A stretch of 64,000 nucleotides of DNA from Thermomonas fusca DSM 15424 (GTDB lineage Bacteria; Pseudomonadota; Gammaproteobacteria; Xanthomonadales; Xanthomonadaceae): the NCBI RefSeq assembly GCF_000423885.1, contig NZ_AUIV01000023.1:9182-73181 (forward strand). The letters run 5' to 3'. Of the stretch, positions 52,771-60,377 are shown in pieces (position 1 is the first letter of the stretch; each line of letters begins with the position of its first letter). A model generated the notes under the pieces. It was not told the origin of the DNA and made no database searches. It saw only the letters and a list, made by a program, of their open reading frames with translations. Position numbers and translations under genes: made by a program.

Positions 52771-54113
52771 CCCAGCGCGTGGCCGTCATTGAGTGGGTGG
52801 ATAACGGCACAGGCAAAGTGCCCGTGTTCTTCGATCGCAAGTATCGCCTGTTCGATCCGTTCCACGACTATGTCGCTTCGGTCGCGGTCAGAAAGAGATT
52901 GGCGGCACCGCAAGGGGCATACGCCTCAGCGGTAGAGGCCGCAGCTTATGCGTTGCTCGCGTGGCTGCGTTATCTCGAGGAATCGAAAGTGACTTGGGAG
53001 CGGGCGAGTGACGGGACCTTGCAGCAGTTCCGAGACGCCGCGCTCAAGCAGGTGCTCGGTTCGCTGCGTAGCAAGGGTAACGAACGCACCGCCAAGCGGA
53101 CAGTGAATGTGCGCTTGCAATGGATCTATCGTTACTACCGCTGGGCGCAGCAGGACGCGGGATTGTGCAAGGGCGTCATCGGGCCAGGTTTGGCCATCAA
53201 CTCCGCGATTACCCAGCCAAAACGCAAACGGCAACGCTCACGCAAGAAGCGCGAAGTCGATCTGGATCTCTATCCGCTATGTTTCACCGGCGTCAGCGGC
53301 ACGGCTGGTGGCACCCAGTATTTTGCAACTGCAAAAGACAAGCAGCGCATCGCGGAGTTCTTTGCGAAGGGCGCAGATCCGTTTATCGTCGAACGCAATC
53401 AGATCATCCTGGAGTTATCCGATCGCATCGGTTGGCGTGCAGGAACGATTACATACCTCACGATCGACGCTTTCAACGAGGAGGCGATTGAAAAGGCCGA
53501 GGAAGATGGTCTGGTGGTGACACCCTCGGTGCAGAAACTCGCCTATCAGAACAGTTTCACTATTCCACTCACGCTCGCTCTTCGGATTGTGCGCCACATC
53601 GAGGCCAGGCAACGATGGCTTGCCAAGCATAAGTGGACCGAGAAGCAGGCACAGTGCCGCCTCTTTCTGAGCGGAAAGACGGGACGTCCTCTGGGCGGTA
53701 AAACGATCGTGCAGTTGATAGGCGGCGCGTTTCGCGCAATCGGGGTCGTGGCCAAGATCGGGGCTGGCCACCACAGTCTGCGTCGCAAGTTCGCCGATGA
53801 GTCCACTCGAGATGACCTGGCTGCACGGCGAAGCATGGGCTTATCTACCGCGGTCGAGGATGTCATGCATGCAACGGCCAAGCGCTTGGGACAACGCAAC
53901 ATTGCATCGCAAACGCCCTATCAGCGGGCTGTCCGCGATGGTACCCGCCAAGCAGAATCACACCGGCTCCGGGCCGAGTTACAAGAAACGGAAGCCTTGC
54001 TTGCGACCAAGGATGCAAAGATTGCGGCGTTGGAGCGACAGCTCCAGGAGCAAGCCAAGGCAAACAAGGCGACTCGAGCGGCTAAGGCCCGTGTTCGCCG
54101 TGCAACTCGTTGA
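52767..54113 (+). CDS. Tyrosine recombinase 3 of the recG element
   Basis: 448 residues. An N-terminal core-binding (SAM-like) region (about 35-160) is followed by a catalytic domain with R224 in DRIGWRAGTITYL, H336-SL-R339 in GHHSLRRKFADES, and a probable nucleophile Y385 in NIASQTPYQRAV. The His normally found in the LGH box appears as Gln (RLGQRN). The last 60 residues are a coiled coil (LRAELQETEALLATKDAKIA) and a basic tail. It overlaps the RecG-like gene by 4 nt, so all five genes form one translationally linked operon. It may be the recombinase that acts on the second strand or the other end. Confidence 0.82.
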   Translation: MTQRVAVIEWVDNGTGKVPVFFDRKYRLFDPFHDYVASVAVRKRLAAPQGAYASAVEAAAYALLAWLRYLEESKVTWERASDGTLQQFRDAALKQVLGSLRSKGNERTAKRTVNVRLQWIYRYYRWAQQDAGLCKGVIGPGLAINSAITQPKRKRQRSRKKREVDLDLYPLCFTGVSGTAGGTQYFATAKDKQRIAEFFAKGADPFIVERNQIILELSDRIGWRAGTITYLTIDAFNEEAIEKAEEDGLVVTPSVQKLAYQNSFTIPLTLALRIVRHIEARQRWLAKHKWTEKQAQCRLFLSGKTGRPLGGKTIVQLIGGAFRAIGVVAKIGAGHHSLRRKFADESTRDDLAARRSMGLSTAVEDVMHATAKRLGQRNIASQTPYQRAVRDGTRQAESHRLRAELQETEALLATKDAKIAALERQLQEQAKANKATRAAKARVRRATR

Positions 54114-54141
54114 CACACATCACTCAGATCGGAGGTTGACT

Positions 54142-54513
54142 ATGGCCCATCCACGACGCCCTCTCGGCCCCCCGTTCAAGCAACCCTTAGCCAGGGCCGG
54201 GCTCATCATCGAACTAGCAAAGGCGACAGGCCTGTCCGAAAACAAGACCGCGCTGGTGCTCAGGGAGTTGGAAGACATCGTGGTGCAGTCCCTGATCCCG
54301 GATAGCGCTGGCGAGTTCATCTTGCCGGGGTTGCTCAGGATCACCATTGAAACCGTACCGGCCAAGCCACCGGGGGAAACGACGAATCCCTTTACTAGTG
54401 AAGCGCGCCTGCGGGGAGCCACGCCTGAAAAAATGCGCATCAAGATTCGTGCGGCTACAAAGTTAAGGAATGCCCTGCGCCGAGTGCGCACGCATCAGAC
54501 CCACACGCCATGA
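54142..54513 (+). CDS. HU/IHF-like DNA-binding protein
   Basis: 123 residues from the ATG at 54142, with GGAGG 7 nt upstream; the open frame starting at 53797 lies within recombinase 3 and is discounted. ATGLSENKTALVLRELEDIVVQSL has the helical start of the HU fold, and GEFILPGLLRITIETVPAKP matches the HU beta region, where the DNA-intercalating Pro is usually found. The Lys/Arg-rich C-terminus fits DNA binding. It is 28 bp after recombinase 3 and could bend DNA at the ends of the element during integration. Confidence 0.78.
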   Translation: MAHPRRPLGPPFKQPLARAGLIIELAKATGLSENKTALVLRELEDIVVQSLIPDSAGEFILPGLLRITIETVPAKPPGETTNPFTSEARLRGATPEKMRIKIRAATKLRNALRRVRTHQTHTP

Positions 54514-54550
54514 TCTTGGCAATACCGTGCCCGTCAAGAATAGGGAAGGA

Positions 54551-54832
54551 CTAATCCTCTGGCCACGATAAACGCGTGGAGTGACGCAGGGGGCCAAATT
54601 GACCTTGGCTAGTTCCTGAATCATGCACATCGGGGACATCCAGACCCATTCCAAGGCCGGATGGGTGACGGATCAGGGCCATGGACGACACGTCCTCGAT
54701 GGTAGGGAAATGCCGCGCGATCATCACCGCACGTTGCCTAACGGCGAGAGGAAGGCTCTTGTCTCGCCCGAGATCAATCAGAAAGCCGCCAGCCCATACA
54801 AGCGCTCTTGTTCTTTCGCGGGGTGTGGTCAT
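54551..54832 (-). CDS. BPSL0761 family protein
   Basis: 93 residues. The N-terminal MTTPRERTRALVWAGGFLIDL, followed by LPLAVRQRAVMIARHFPT, matches the BPSL0761 family, small proteins of unknown function found on genomic islands of Burkholderia, Pseudomonas and xanthomonads. The last 35 residues are not conserved as far as I can tell. It follows the unknown 260-residue gene by 22 bp in the same direction, so both may be under the XRE-controlled promoter region. Confidence 0.68.
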   Translation of the reverse strand: MTTPRERTRALVWAGGFLIDLGRDKSLPLAVRQRAVMIARHFPTIEDVSSMALIRHPSGLGMGLDVPDVHDSGTSQGQFGPLRHSTRLSWPED

Positions 54833-54854
54833 GACGGCTCCCTCATCTAGCCTG

Positions 54855-55637
54855 TTACGACACGCCTAGGCGATTCGGACCCTCGATGGCGTGGCCGAGC
54901 AGCACCTCCACGCTGGGCCAGCCTGTCCAATACAGCGGCCCCAGACGGGTCAATCGATGTACGAAGCCACGTCCAAGTGCGCTTTCTGGTTGAGGGTTGT
55001 ACGGGGGGAATGAGCAACCAGTCCACGCGCCGTTCGCAACCGATGCCGCTCGCCGGCGGATCTCTTGGTAAATCGTGTCACGCAGCCCATCGGCCTGTAG
55101 CCCATGCTGCAGGGCCATGGAGGCGCCACGGCGAACAGCCGCCCAAGCGCAGTACCGCCACTGCGCCAGCGTCAGGACGACCGCACTTTCTCGGTAGGCG
55201 AAGGCAATGTCCTGTGCCCAGTCACCAGAGAAACGGTGCTTGACCAGTTGTTGCTCGAAGAAGCGTTCGGCTTCAGCTGAACCCAGTTCCATCCAAATAC
55301 GTAAACGTGCGGCGGTTGTGAAGTCGTCCCGTGCGAGGGTATCGAAGTAGTCGTCCAGAGCATCGATCAACAAAGTCGGTTCGTACACGGTCCATGCCAA
55401 TCGCCACTGCAATCCCTCAATCGGTGTGGTTTTTGCATCCAGCTTGATCTCCCACTGGGCGTCCGGCCATGGCACTTCAATGACGCTGCGCTCGTGTAGA
55501 TACGCCATGACGACCAGCGACATACGCTTGGTCTGAGCGATCGGCAGGCGGTGTTCCTGACCGGTCAGTAACGCCCACAGATAGAGGCAGCCTTGTAGCC
55601 CGAGTTCATCAACAGTGGTGGGGGCGGAAGACGGCAT
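54855..55637 (-). CDS. Hypothetical protein of the integrative element
   Basis: 260 residues, not recognised. It is acidic and rich in Trp, Leu and Tyr, has no signal peptide or membrane segment and no visible catalytic motif. It is mostly alpha-helical in appearance (VDELGLQGCLYLWALLTGQE; ALDDYFDTLARDDFTTAARL). It is divergent from an XRE regulator across two matching palindromes and is followed by the BPSL0761 gene. The regulator and these two genes look like one module of the element, possibly concerned with its maintenance; this is inference from position. Confidence 0.6.
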   Translation of the reverse strand: MPSSAPTTVDELGLQGCLYLWALLTGQEHRLPIAQTKRMSLVVMAYLHERSVIEVPWPDAQWEIKLDAKTTPIEGLQWRLAWTVYEPTLLIDALDDYFDTLARDDFTTAARLRIWMELGSAEAERFFEQQLVKHRFSGDWAQDIAFAYRESAVVLTLAQWRYCAWAAVRRGASMALQHGLQADGLRDTIYQEIRRRAASVANGAWTGCSFPPYNPQPESALGRGFVHRLTRLGPLYWTGWPSVEVLLGHAIEGPNRLGVS

Positions 55638-55668
55638 GGAAGGTTGGGGCGAGGCGGTTGTTAGGGGC

Positions 55669-55726
55669 CTAAGAATATCTTAGTATCCAAGCACCGGTCA
55701 CTTCCGCCATCCTTAAGGCTTCCTTA
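55669..55726. promoter_or_regulatory. Pair of matching operators between the unknown gene and the XRE gene
   Basis: Two dyads of the form TAAGR-N3-YCTTA: CTAAGA-ATA-TCTTAG (55669-55683, perfect 6-bp arms) and TAAGG-CTT-CCTTA (55714-55726, perfect 5-bp arms). Their centres are 44 bp apart, about four helical turns. They share the half-site and the 3-bp spacing and lie just before the divergent starts, the second over the leader of the XRE gene. They are the probable binding sites of the XRE protein. Confidence 0.65.
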
Positions 55727-55736
55727 GGGGGCGGCA

Positions 55737-56093
55737 GTGACGAAAAGCGCGGCAAAACACCCGATCTTTGCTCAGAGGCTGGCCCAAGCGCGGGAGCGCG
55801 CCGGGTTATCTCAGAGGCAACTTGGCGTGCTGGCCGGTCTGGATCCTGCCGTGGCGAGCCCCCGAATTAACCAATACGAACGCGGCAAGCACGAGCCCCA
55901 GGTGGAGACGGCCAAGCAATTGGCCGAGGTTCTGGGCATTCCACCGGCATTTCTCTACACCGAGGACGAGTTGCTGGCCAAGCTGTTGCTACGATGGAAC
56001 GAGTTGACCGTCCGCCAGAAGAAAGACCTGCTCAAACAGGTCGAGATCGCACCGGCCCCGCGGCCGAAGCGCACGCCGCGCAAGGTGGAATAA
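55737..56093 (+). CDS. XRE family transcriptional regulator
   Basis: 118 residues from a GTG at 55737, with a GGGGG ribosome binding site. Helix-turn-helix at about residues 12-66: FAQRLAQARERAGLSQRQLG, then SPRINQYERGKHEPQVETAK and LAEVLGIPPAFLY. The C-terminal tail is basic. It is divergent from the unknown 260-residue gene, and two identical-type operators lie between them, so autorepression and control of the neighbour are likely. It ends 21 bp from the convergent merR stop. Confidence 0.9.
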   Translation: MTKSAAKHPIFAQRLAQARERAGLSQRQLGVLAGLDPAVASPRINQYERGKHEPQVETAKQLAEVLGIPPAFLYTEDELLAKLLLRWNELTVRQKKDLLKQVEIAPAPRPKRTPRKVE

Positions 56094-56114
56094 CCCGCTG
56101 GCTGTGCAGGCTGA

Positions 56115-56537
56115 TCAGGAGCGGGCCGCAGCGACCCGAGATTGGGTGGTCGGATCACGCAAGACACCGAGAATGGCGCATTGGGCGCGTTTGCCGCCCG
56201 CACATCCGTCGATGGTGCGTTGCAGCTCCTTCGCCATCCGGGTCAGTTTCCGAACCCGGTCATGGATGTCCGCCAAGTGCGTTCGGGCGATGACGTCGAC
56301 CTCATGGCAGGACATAGCTGGGTCGTCGTCCAACCGGAGGAGGCTGCGGATTTCCTCGAGGCTGAAACCAAGCTCCCGACCACGGCTGATGAAGCGCAGC
56401 CGATCGACCTCGGTCTCGGTGTAAACGCGATAGCCGCTGGCGGTGCGTCCTGGCTTGGGCATCAACCCGACGCGTTCGTAGTAGCGGATGGTTTCCAGGT
56501 GGCACCCGCTGGCGGCGGCCGCCTCACTGATCTTCAT
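56115..56537 (-). CDS. MerR family heavy-metal-responsive regulator (ZntR/CadR/PbrR type)
   Basis: 140 residues. The N-terminal MerR winged helix (KISEAAAASGCHLETIRYYE) is followed by a dimerisation helix and the metal loop. The three metal ligands are at C77 (MSCHEVD), C112 and C120 (GCAGGKRAQC). Cys at position 77/79 is typical of sensors of divalent ions (Zn, Cd, Pb, Hg), whereas Cu(I) sensors have Ser there. It is divergent from a CDF transporter gene whose promoter has the 19-bp spacer characteristic of MerR activation. Confidence 0.9.
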   Translation of the reverse strand: MKISEAAAASGCHLETIRYYERVGLMPKPGRTASGYRVYTETEVDRLRFISRGRELGFSLEEIRSLLRLDDDPAMSCHEVDVIARTHLADIHDRVRKLTRMAKELQRTIDGCAGGKRAQCAILGVLRDPTTQSRVAAARS

Positions 56538-56549
56538 CGCATCCGTCCC

Positions 56550-56580
56550 TTGACTCTGTAGTAGCTACGGACTTTACGCT
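56550..56580 (+). promoter_or_regulatory. MerR-type promoter of the CDF gene
   Basis: -35 TTGACT (56550-56555), 19-bp spacer, -10 TACGCT (56575-56580). The spacer contains the dyad CTGTAG-TAG-CTACGG (56555-56569, 5 of 6 pairs). An overlong 19-bp spacer with a central palindrome is the mark of promoters that MerR proteins untwist when they bind metal. Confidence 0.82.
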
Positions 56581-56632
56581 TCCGTCCAACAAGTCGCCAC
56601 TTGACTGGCGCCTGAGGAATGAGGGGCTACCC

Positions 56633-57349
56633 ATGGGCCAATGCGGCTGCAACGACACCGCTACAGTCCTGAGCGCCAACACCGACCGTGCCCGTCGGCG
56701 GGTGCTGTGGATCGTGCTCGCGATCAACGTGCTGTTGTTTGTCGGCGAGTTCGGCGCGGGGTGGTGGGCGGACTCGAGTGCGTTACAGGCCGACTCACTG
56801 GACAGCCTGGGCGATGCGCTCGTCTATGCCCTGAGTCTGTTGGTGGTCGGTGGTACGTTGCGGCAGCGGACCAAGGCCGTCTTTCTGAAAGGTGGCATCC
56901 AGGCCCTGTTCGGTCTCGCGGTGCTGGTCGAAGTTGCCCGCCGTGCCTGGTTCGGGGCTGAGCCGGTCGCTCCGGTCATGGCGATCGCCGCCTCTGTTGC
57001 ATTGATCGGGAACCTCGTCTGCTTCGCGTTGTTGACCCGCTTCCGCAGCGACGACATGAACATGCGCTCGGTGTGGCTGTGCTCACGAAATGACATCGTT
57101 AACAACGTAGGTGTGATCGTAGCGGCTGGGCTGGTGGCATGGCTCGATAGTCCGTGGCCGGATTTGGTGATTGGCACGCTTGTGGCGTTGCTGTTCCTGC
57201 GCACGGCCAAATCGGTGCTCGCCGGTGGCTGGAAAGACTGGCACCGGGAGGGGGCGGACTCGCTCTCGTCACCCCAAGCCGACTGTGTATCACAGCGTGT
57301 CAACACACCCAAGCCAGCGCCCCCAGCAACTCCAGATGAAATTCCATAA
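56633..57349 (+). CDS. Cation diffusion facilitator transporter, short form
   Basis: 238 residues. Five to six membrane segments are seen (about 22-46, 55-75, 85-105, 115-138, 156-175, 177-195). The TM2 metal site is D57-SLG-D61 in LDSLGDALVYAL, and the TM5 site is D154-IVN-N158 in SRNDIVNNVG. The N-terminus MGQCGCND is a possible metal-binding entry site. CDF proteins usually have a cytoplasmic metal-binding domain of about 80-90 residues after TM6; here only a tail of about 40 low-complexity residues remains. It exports divalent cations into the periplasm, where CzcCBA could expel them. The MerR gene is divergent. Confidence 0.85.
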   Translation: MGQCGCNDTATVLSANTDRARRRVLWIVLAINVLLFVGEFGAGWWADSSALQADSLDSLGDALVYALSLLVVGGTLRQRTKAVFLKGGIQALFGLAVLVEVARRAWFGAEPVAPVMAIAASVALIGNLVCFALLTRFRSDDMNMRSVWLCSRNDIVNNVGVIVAAGLVAWLDSPWPDLVIGTLVALLFLRTAKSVLAGGWKDWHREGADSLSSPQADCVSQRVNTPKPAPPATPDEIP

Positions 57350-57377
57350 CGCCCGGGTAGGTGTGTATGGTGCGCGG

Positions 57378-57755
57378 ATGATTCCGGCTGCCCCCCGCAC
57401 CTTGCTTGCCCGACTGCGCTCTTCCGCGCGGCTGGCAGTGCTCATGTTGCTGGTCTTCGCATTGAAGATCGGTACGGTCGCGGCATGCGCCCAGCACGAC
57501 TTTGCCGATATGGGGCTGGGCACCGGCGGTGACCACGCGCTCCTCGTTTCGGGCACGGACGGATCCGATGATCCCTCGATGCCCCTTACGAGCCATGCAG
57601 GTGCGTGCAGCCACTGTAGTTCCCACCACGCTGCTGCCTTGACGCCGACAGCCACAACGTTTGTCGTGATTGCACGGCGCCGTCTCGATGCCACTTCGTC
57701 GGGCTTGCCGCCCAGCGCCTCTCCGTCTCTGGAATTGAGGCCACCGATCGCCTGA
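57378..57755 (+). CDS. CzcI-like periplasmic metal-resistance protein
   Basis: 125 residues if started at the ATG at 57378; an in-frame ATG at 57336 adds 14 residues and overlaps the CDF end. A signal peptide (RLAVLMLLVFALKIGTVAA) is followed by a Cys/His-containing mature part: ACAQHDF near the processing site, and SHAGACSHCSSHHAA in the middle, suitable for metal binding. Small Cys/His proteins of this kind (CzcI) stand directly before czcC in metal efflux operons and are thought to modulate the system. Sequence similarity is weak, so the name rests on context and composition. Confidence 0.6.
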   Translation: MIPAAPRTLLARLRSSARLAVLMLLVFALKIGTVAACAQHDFADMGLGTGGDHALLVSGTDGSDDPSMPLTSHAGACSHCSSHHAAALTPTATTFVVIARRRLDATSSGLPPSASPSLELRPPIA

Positions 57756-57816
57756 GTGACTGCCTTCGCCTTCGGCAATGATGCCGAGGGAATGTCGTCG
57801 ACTCAGAGGATTCCTC

Positions 57817-59103
57817 ATGCACTTTGTTCGTTTGCCGCGACGGCGTTTTGCCGTGCGGTTGGCTGGCGCCATTGCGCTGGCCTTGACCCTGTCGCCGCTG
57901 GCCTTCGCGGCCGAGACGCCGTCTACGCTTGCCCCCACCGTTGTTCGCGCTGCCTTGCGAGCCGCTTGGGAGCGCCACCCCACTTACCGCGCCACCGAAG
58001 CACAGTTGGTGGCCGCCCGCGCTCGTCTGGATGCAGCAGGCCAGCCGCTATACAACCCCGAAGTCGAACTTGCGTCCGACGATGAAGGCCCCGACCGGAC
58101 CACGACGGCGGGGCTCAGTCTCACCCTTGATCTGAGCGGCAAACGCCGCGTGCGCCGGGATGCAGCATCCGCCCGCGTCGATCAGGCGACCGCCGAAGCC
58201 CGGCTGCATCGACGCGACTTCGCCAAGCAGTGGTTCACCAGTTGGGCCGAATTGCAGACCGCCAACGCACGGGTGCGCACCGGTGAACGGCGTCTGACAC
58301 TGATGACGCGTTTCGTTGATCTGGCGCAGAAGCAGTTTTCCGCCGACGACATCTCGGGGCTGGAACGCGACCTCGCCTTGCTGGCACGGGATGAGGCGCA
58401 AGCCGAGCAATCGCAGTTGATGGCAGAGCAGGCCGAAGCGCAGGCACGATTTCGCGCCGTGGGCGGGTCCCCGGAGTTGCTTGCCAGCCTCGCGTTGCCG
58501 ACTGGCACACTGCCGCCCCTCACCGTGGCCGACAGCGGTATCGAGCAAATGCCGGACTGGCAGGTCGCCCAGGCCGCTACCGTTGCGGCCGAGCGCGAAG
58601 TCACGGTCGCCCGGCGCAACAGGATCGCCGACCCCACGCTTGGGGCCTACGGTGGACGGAAACGCTTCGATATGGGTGGTCCCAGCGACAACGTAATCGG
58701 GGTATCGATTAGCGTGCCGCTGTTCGTGCGCAACTCCTATCGCGCCGAAGTGGTTGCGGCGCAGGCCGACGCCGATTTCGCGGTCGCCGATCGCGACCGC
58801 GTGCGCATCGAGCTCGAAGGCGACCGGCAACGGGCAATCGACACCTATGCGGCCACGCAATCGTCGTGGACTCGCTGGCAAGCCAGCCGCGGTACCGATG
58901 TCGAGCGCCGAACAACGTTACTGGAACGGTTGTGGCGCGAAGGCGAGCTGTCGACCTCCGACTATCTTCAGCAACTCAAACAAACCTTGGATACGCAGCT
59001 GGCGGGGGCCGAACTCGAAGCCCGCCTGTGGCGCTCCTACGCCGACTACCTCGCCGCCACCGGTCAGCTTGAACGCTGGGCCGGGTTGGAGGGCACCCCA
59101 TGA
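57817..59103 (+). CDS. czcC: Outer membrane channel of a heavy-metal efflux system (CzcC family)
   Basis: 428 residues from the ATG at 57817, with AGAGGA 7 nt upstream; an earlier in-frame ATG at 57778 would precede the signal peptide. A signal peptide (ending AFA-AE) is followed by two outer-membrane-factor repeats, ALRAAWERHPTYRATEAQLVAA (about 45-66) and LFVRNSYRAEVVAAQADADF (about 310-330). It is the outer duct of the CzcCBA tripartite pump. The stop overlaps the czcB start by 4 nt. Confidence 0.88.
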   Translation: MHFVRLPRRRFAVRLAGAIALALTLSPLAFAAETPSTLAPTVVRAALRAAWERHPTYRATEAQLVAARARLDAAGQPLYNPEVELASDDEGPDRTTTAGLSLTLDLSGKRRVRRDAASARVDQATAEARLHRRDFAKQWFTSWAELQTANARVRTGERRLTLMTRFVDLAQKQFSADDISGLERDLALLARDEAQAEQSQLMAEQAEAQARFRAVGGSPELLASLALPTGTLPPLTVADSGIEQMPDWQVAQAATVAAEREVTVARRNRIADPTLGAYGGRKRFDMGGPSDNVIGVSISVPLFVRNSYRAEVVAAQADADFAVADRDRVRIELEGDRQRAIDTYAATQSSWTRWQASRGTDVERRTTLLERLWREGELSTSDYLQQLKQTLDTQLAGAELEARLWRSYADYLAATGQLERWAGLEGTP

Positions 59104-60347
59104 GTGAGAACACGATGACTCCGTTCCGATTGATGTCCCTGCCCGTGACTGTCGCGCTGGTGCTGGCCATTGCCGCCTGCTCCAAATCGCCCGAAGCCGA
59201 ACCTGCCAAGGCACCCGCGGCCGAAGCCGACCATGTCGAAGCGGGCAAGGACGCCCCTGCGGAAGGCGGCGAAGACCACTCCGAAGAGGGCGGCGAACAC
59301 GCGGAGGAAGGGGAGGAAGGCAAAGAAGGTGGGGCGGCGTTGGTGAAGATGGACGAAGCAGCACTCAAGGCCGCCGGCATCACCCTGCAAACCTTGCAGC
59401 CTTCGTCGCTCAGCGAGGAGCTGCGCGCGCCCGGCGAGGTGGTCGACAGTGCCTACGGCACCACGCTGATCACGCCTCGTGTCGCGTCGCTGGTGGTACG
59501 CCGCCACGCCAAGCTCGGCGACGAGGTTCGTGCAGGCGCACCCCTGGCCACGCTGGCCAGCGTAGACGTTTCCGATGCACAGGCCGACCTGCGCATCGCC
59601 GAACAGGAATGGCGCCGCGTGTCGGCGCTTGGCCGTGAAGCGGTGGCCGGCCGTCGCATCAACGAAGCGAAAATCGCCGTTGATCGCGCGCGCGCCAAGG
59701 CCCAAGCCTATGGTTTGCCGGGTACGTCAAGCGGCAGCGTCAATGGCCAGTTCACTCTGACTGCACCCCATGCAGGCCGTATCACCGAGGACGAGTTCAT
59801 CGTCGGCGAGCGCATCGAGCCGGGGAAGGCGCTGTTTCGGCTCGTCGATGAGTCAGTGGTGTGGGTGGACGCGAAGATGGCGCCGGGCACGGCGCCTCGC
59901 ATCGAAACGGGAAGTCCGGCGACCGTAGTGATCGGCGGCAAACGCATCGCCGGCAAGGTCTTGCGCAGCGCTCACCGCACGTCGGATGCCACGCGTACCG
60001 CATCGGTGCGGATCGAAGTTGCGAACAAGGACGATCGCCTGCATGGCGGCGATTTCGTCGAGGTGTATTTCGAGGCGGCCTCCGCTGCCAACACCGACAA
60101 CAGCGCCGCTACCCAACTCTCACTCCCCACCGATGCATTGGTGCAACTCGAGGGCGAGACGGTGGTGTTCCGCCGCAACAAAGAAGGCGCGCTCGAACCG
60201 GTCCCGGTCCGCGCGGGCGAAGTCATCGGCGATCGCACCGTGATCCGCGAAGGGTTGAAAGCGGGTGACACAGTGGTCGTGGCCGGTGCCTTTGCCGTGA
60301 AGTCGCAGATGCTCAAGTCGCAACTGGGAGAGGGTGATGCACATTGA
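59100..60347 (+). CDS. czcB: Periplasmic adaptor of a heavy-metal efflux system (CzcB family)
   Basis: 415 residues. A lipobox is seen in LAIAACSKS. Between the lipid anchor and the first barrel is an acidic, His-bearing stretch (about residues 38-76, e.g. GGEDHSEEGGEHAEEGEEG) that may bind metal. HlyD-like lipoyl half-motifs (SLVVRRHAKLGDEVRAGAPL; FTLTAPHAGRITEDEFIVGE) and an alpha-hairpin follow. It links czcA and czcC products in one pump. The czcA start is 30 bp further. Confidence 0.9.
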   Translation: MSENTMTPFRLMSLPVTVALVLAIAACSKSPEAEPAKAPAAEADHVEAGKDAPAEGGEDHSEEGGEHAEEGEEGKEGGAALVKMDEAALKAAGITLQTLQPSSLSEELRAPGEVVDSAYGTTLITPRVASLVVRRHAKLGDEVRAGAPLATLASVDVSDAQADLRIAEQEWRRVSALGREAVAGRRINEAKIAVDRARAKAQAYGLPGTSSGSVNGQFTLTAPHAGRITEDEFIVGERIEPGKALFRLVDESVVWVDAKMAPGTAPRIETGSPATVVIGGKRIAGKVLRSAHRTSDATRTASVRIEVANKDDRLHGGDFVEVYFEAASAANTDNSAATQLSLPTDALVQLEGETVVFRRNKEGALEPVPVRAGEVIGDRTVIREGLKAGDTVVVAGAFAVKSQMLKSQLGEGDAH

Positions 60348-60377
60348 TCTCCTGCTCCTGACGCGGGAAGGTGCGCC

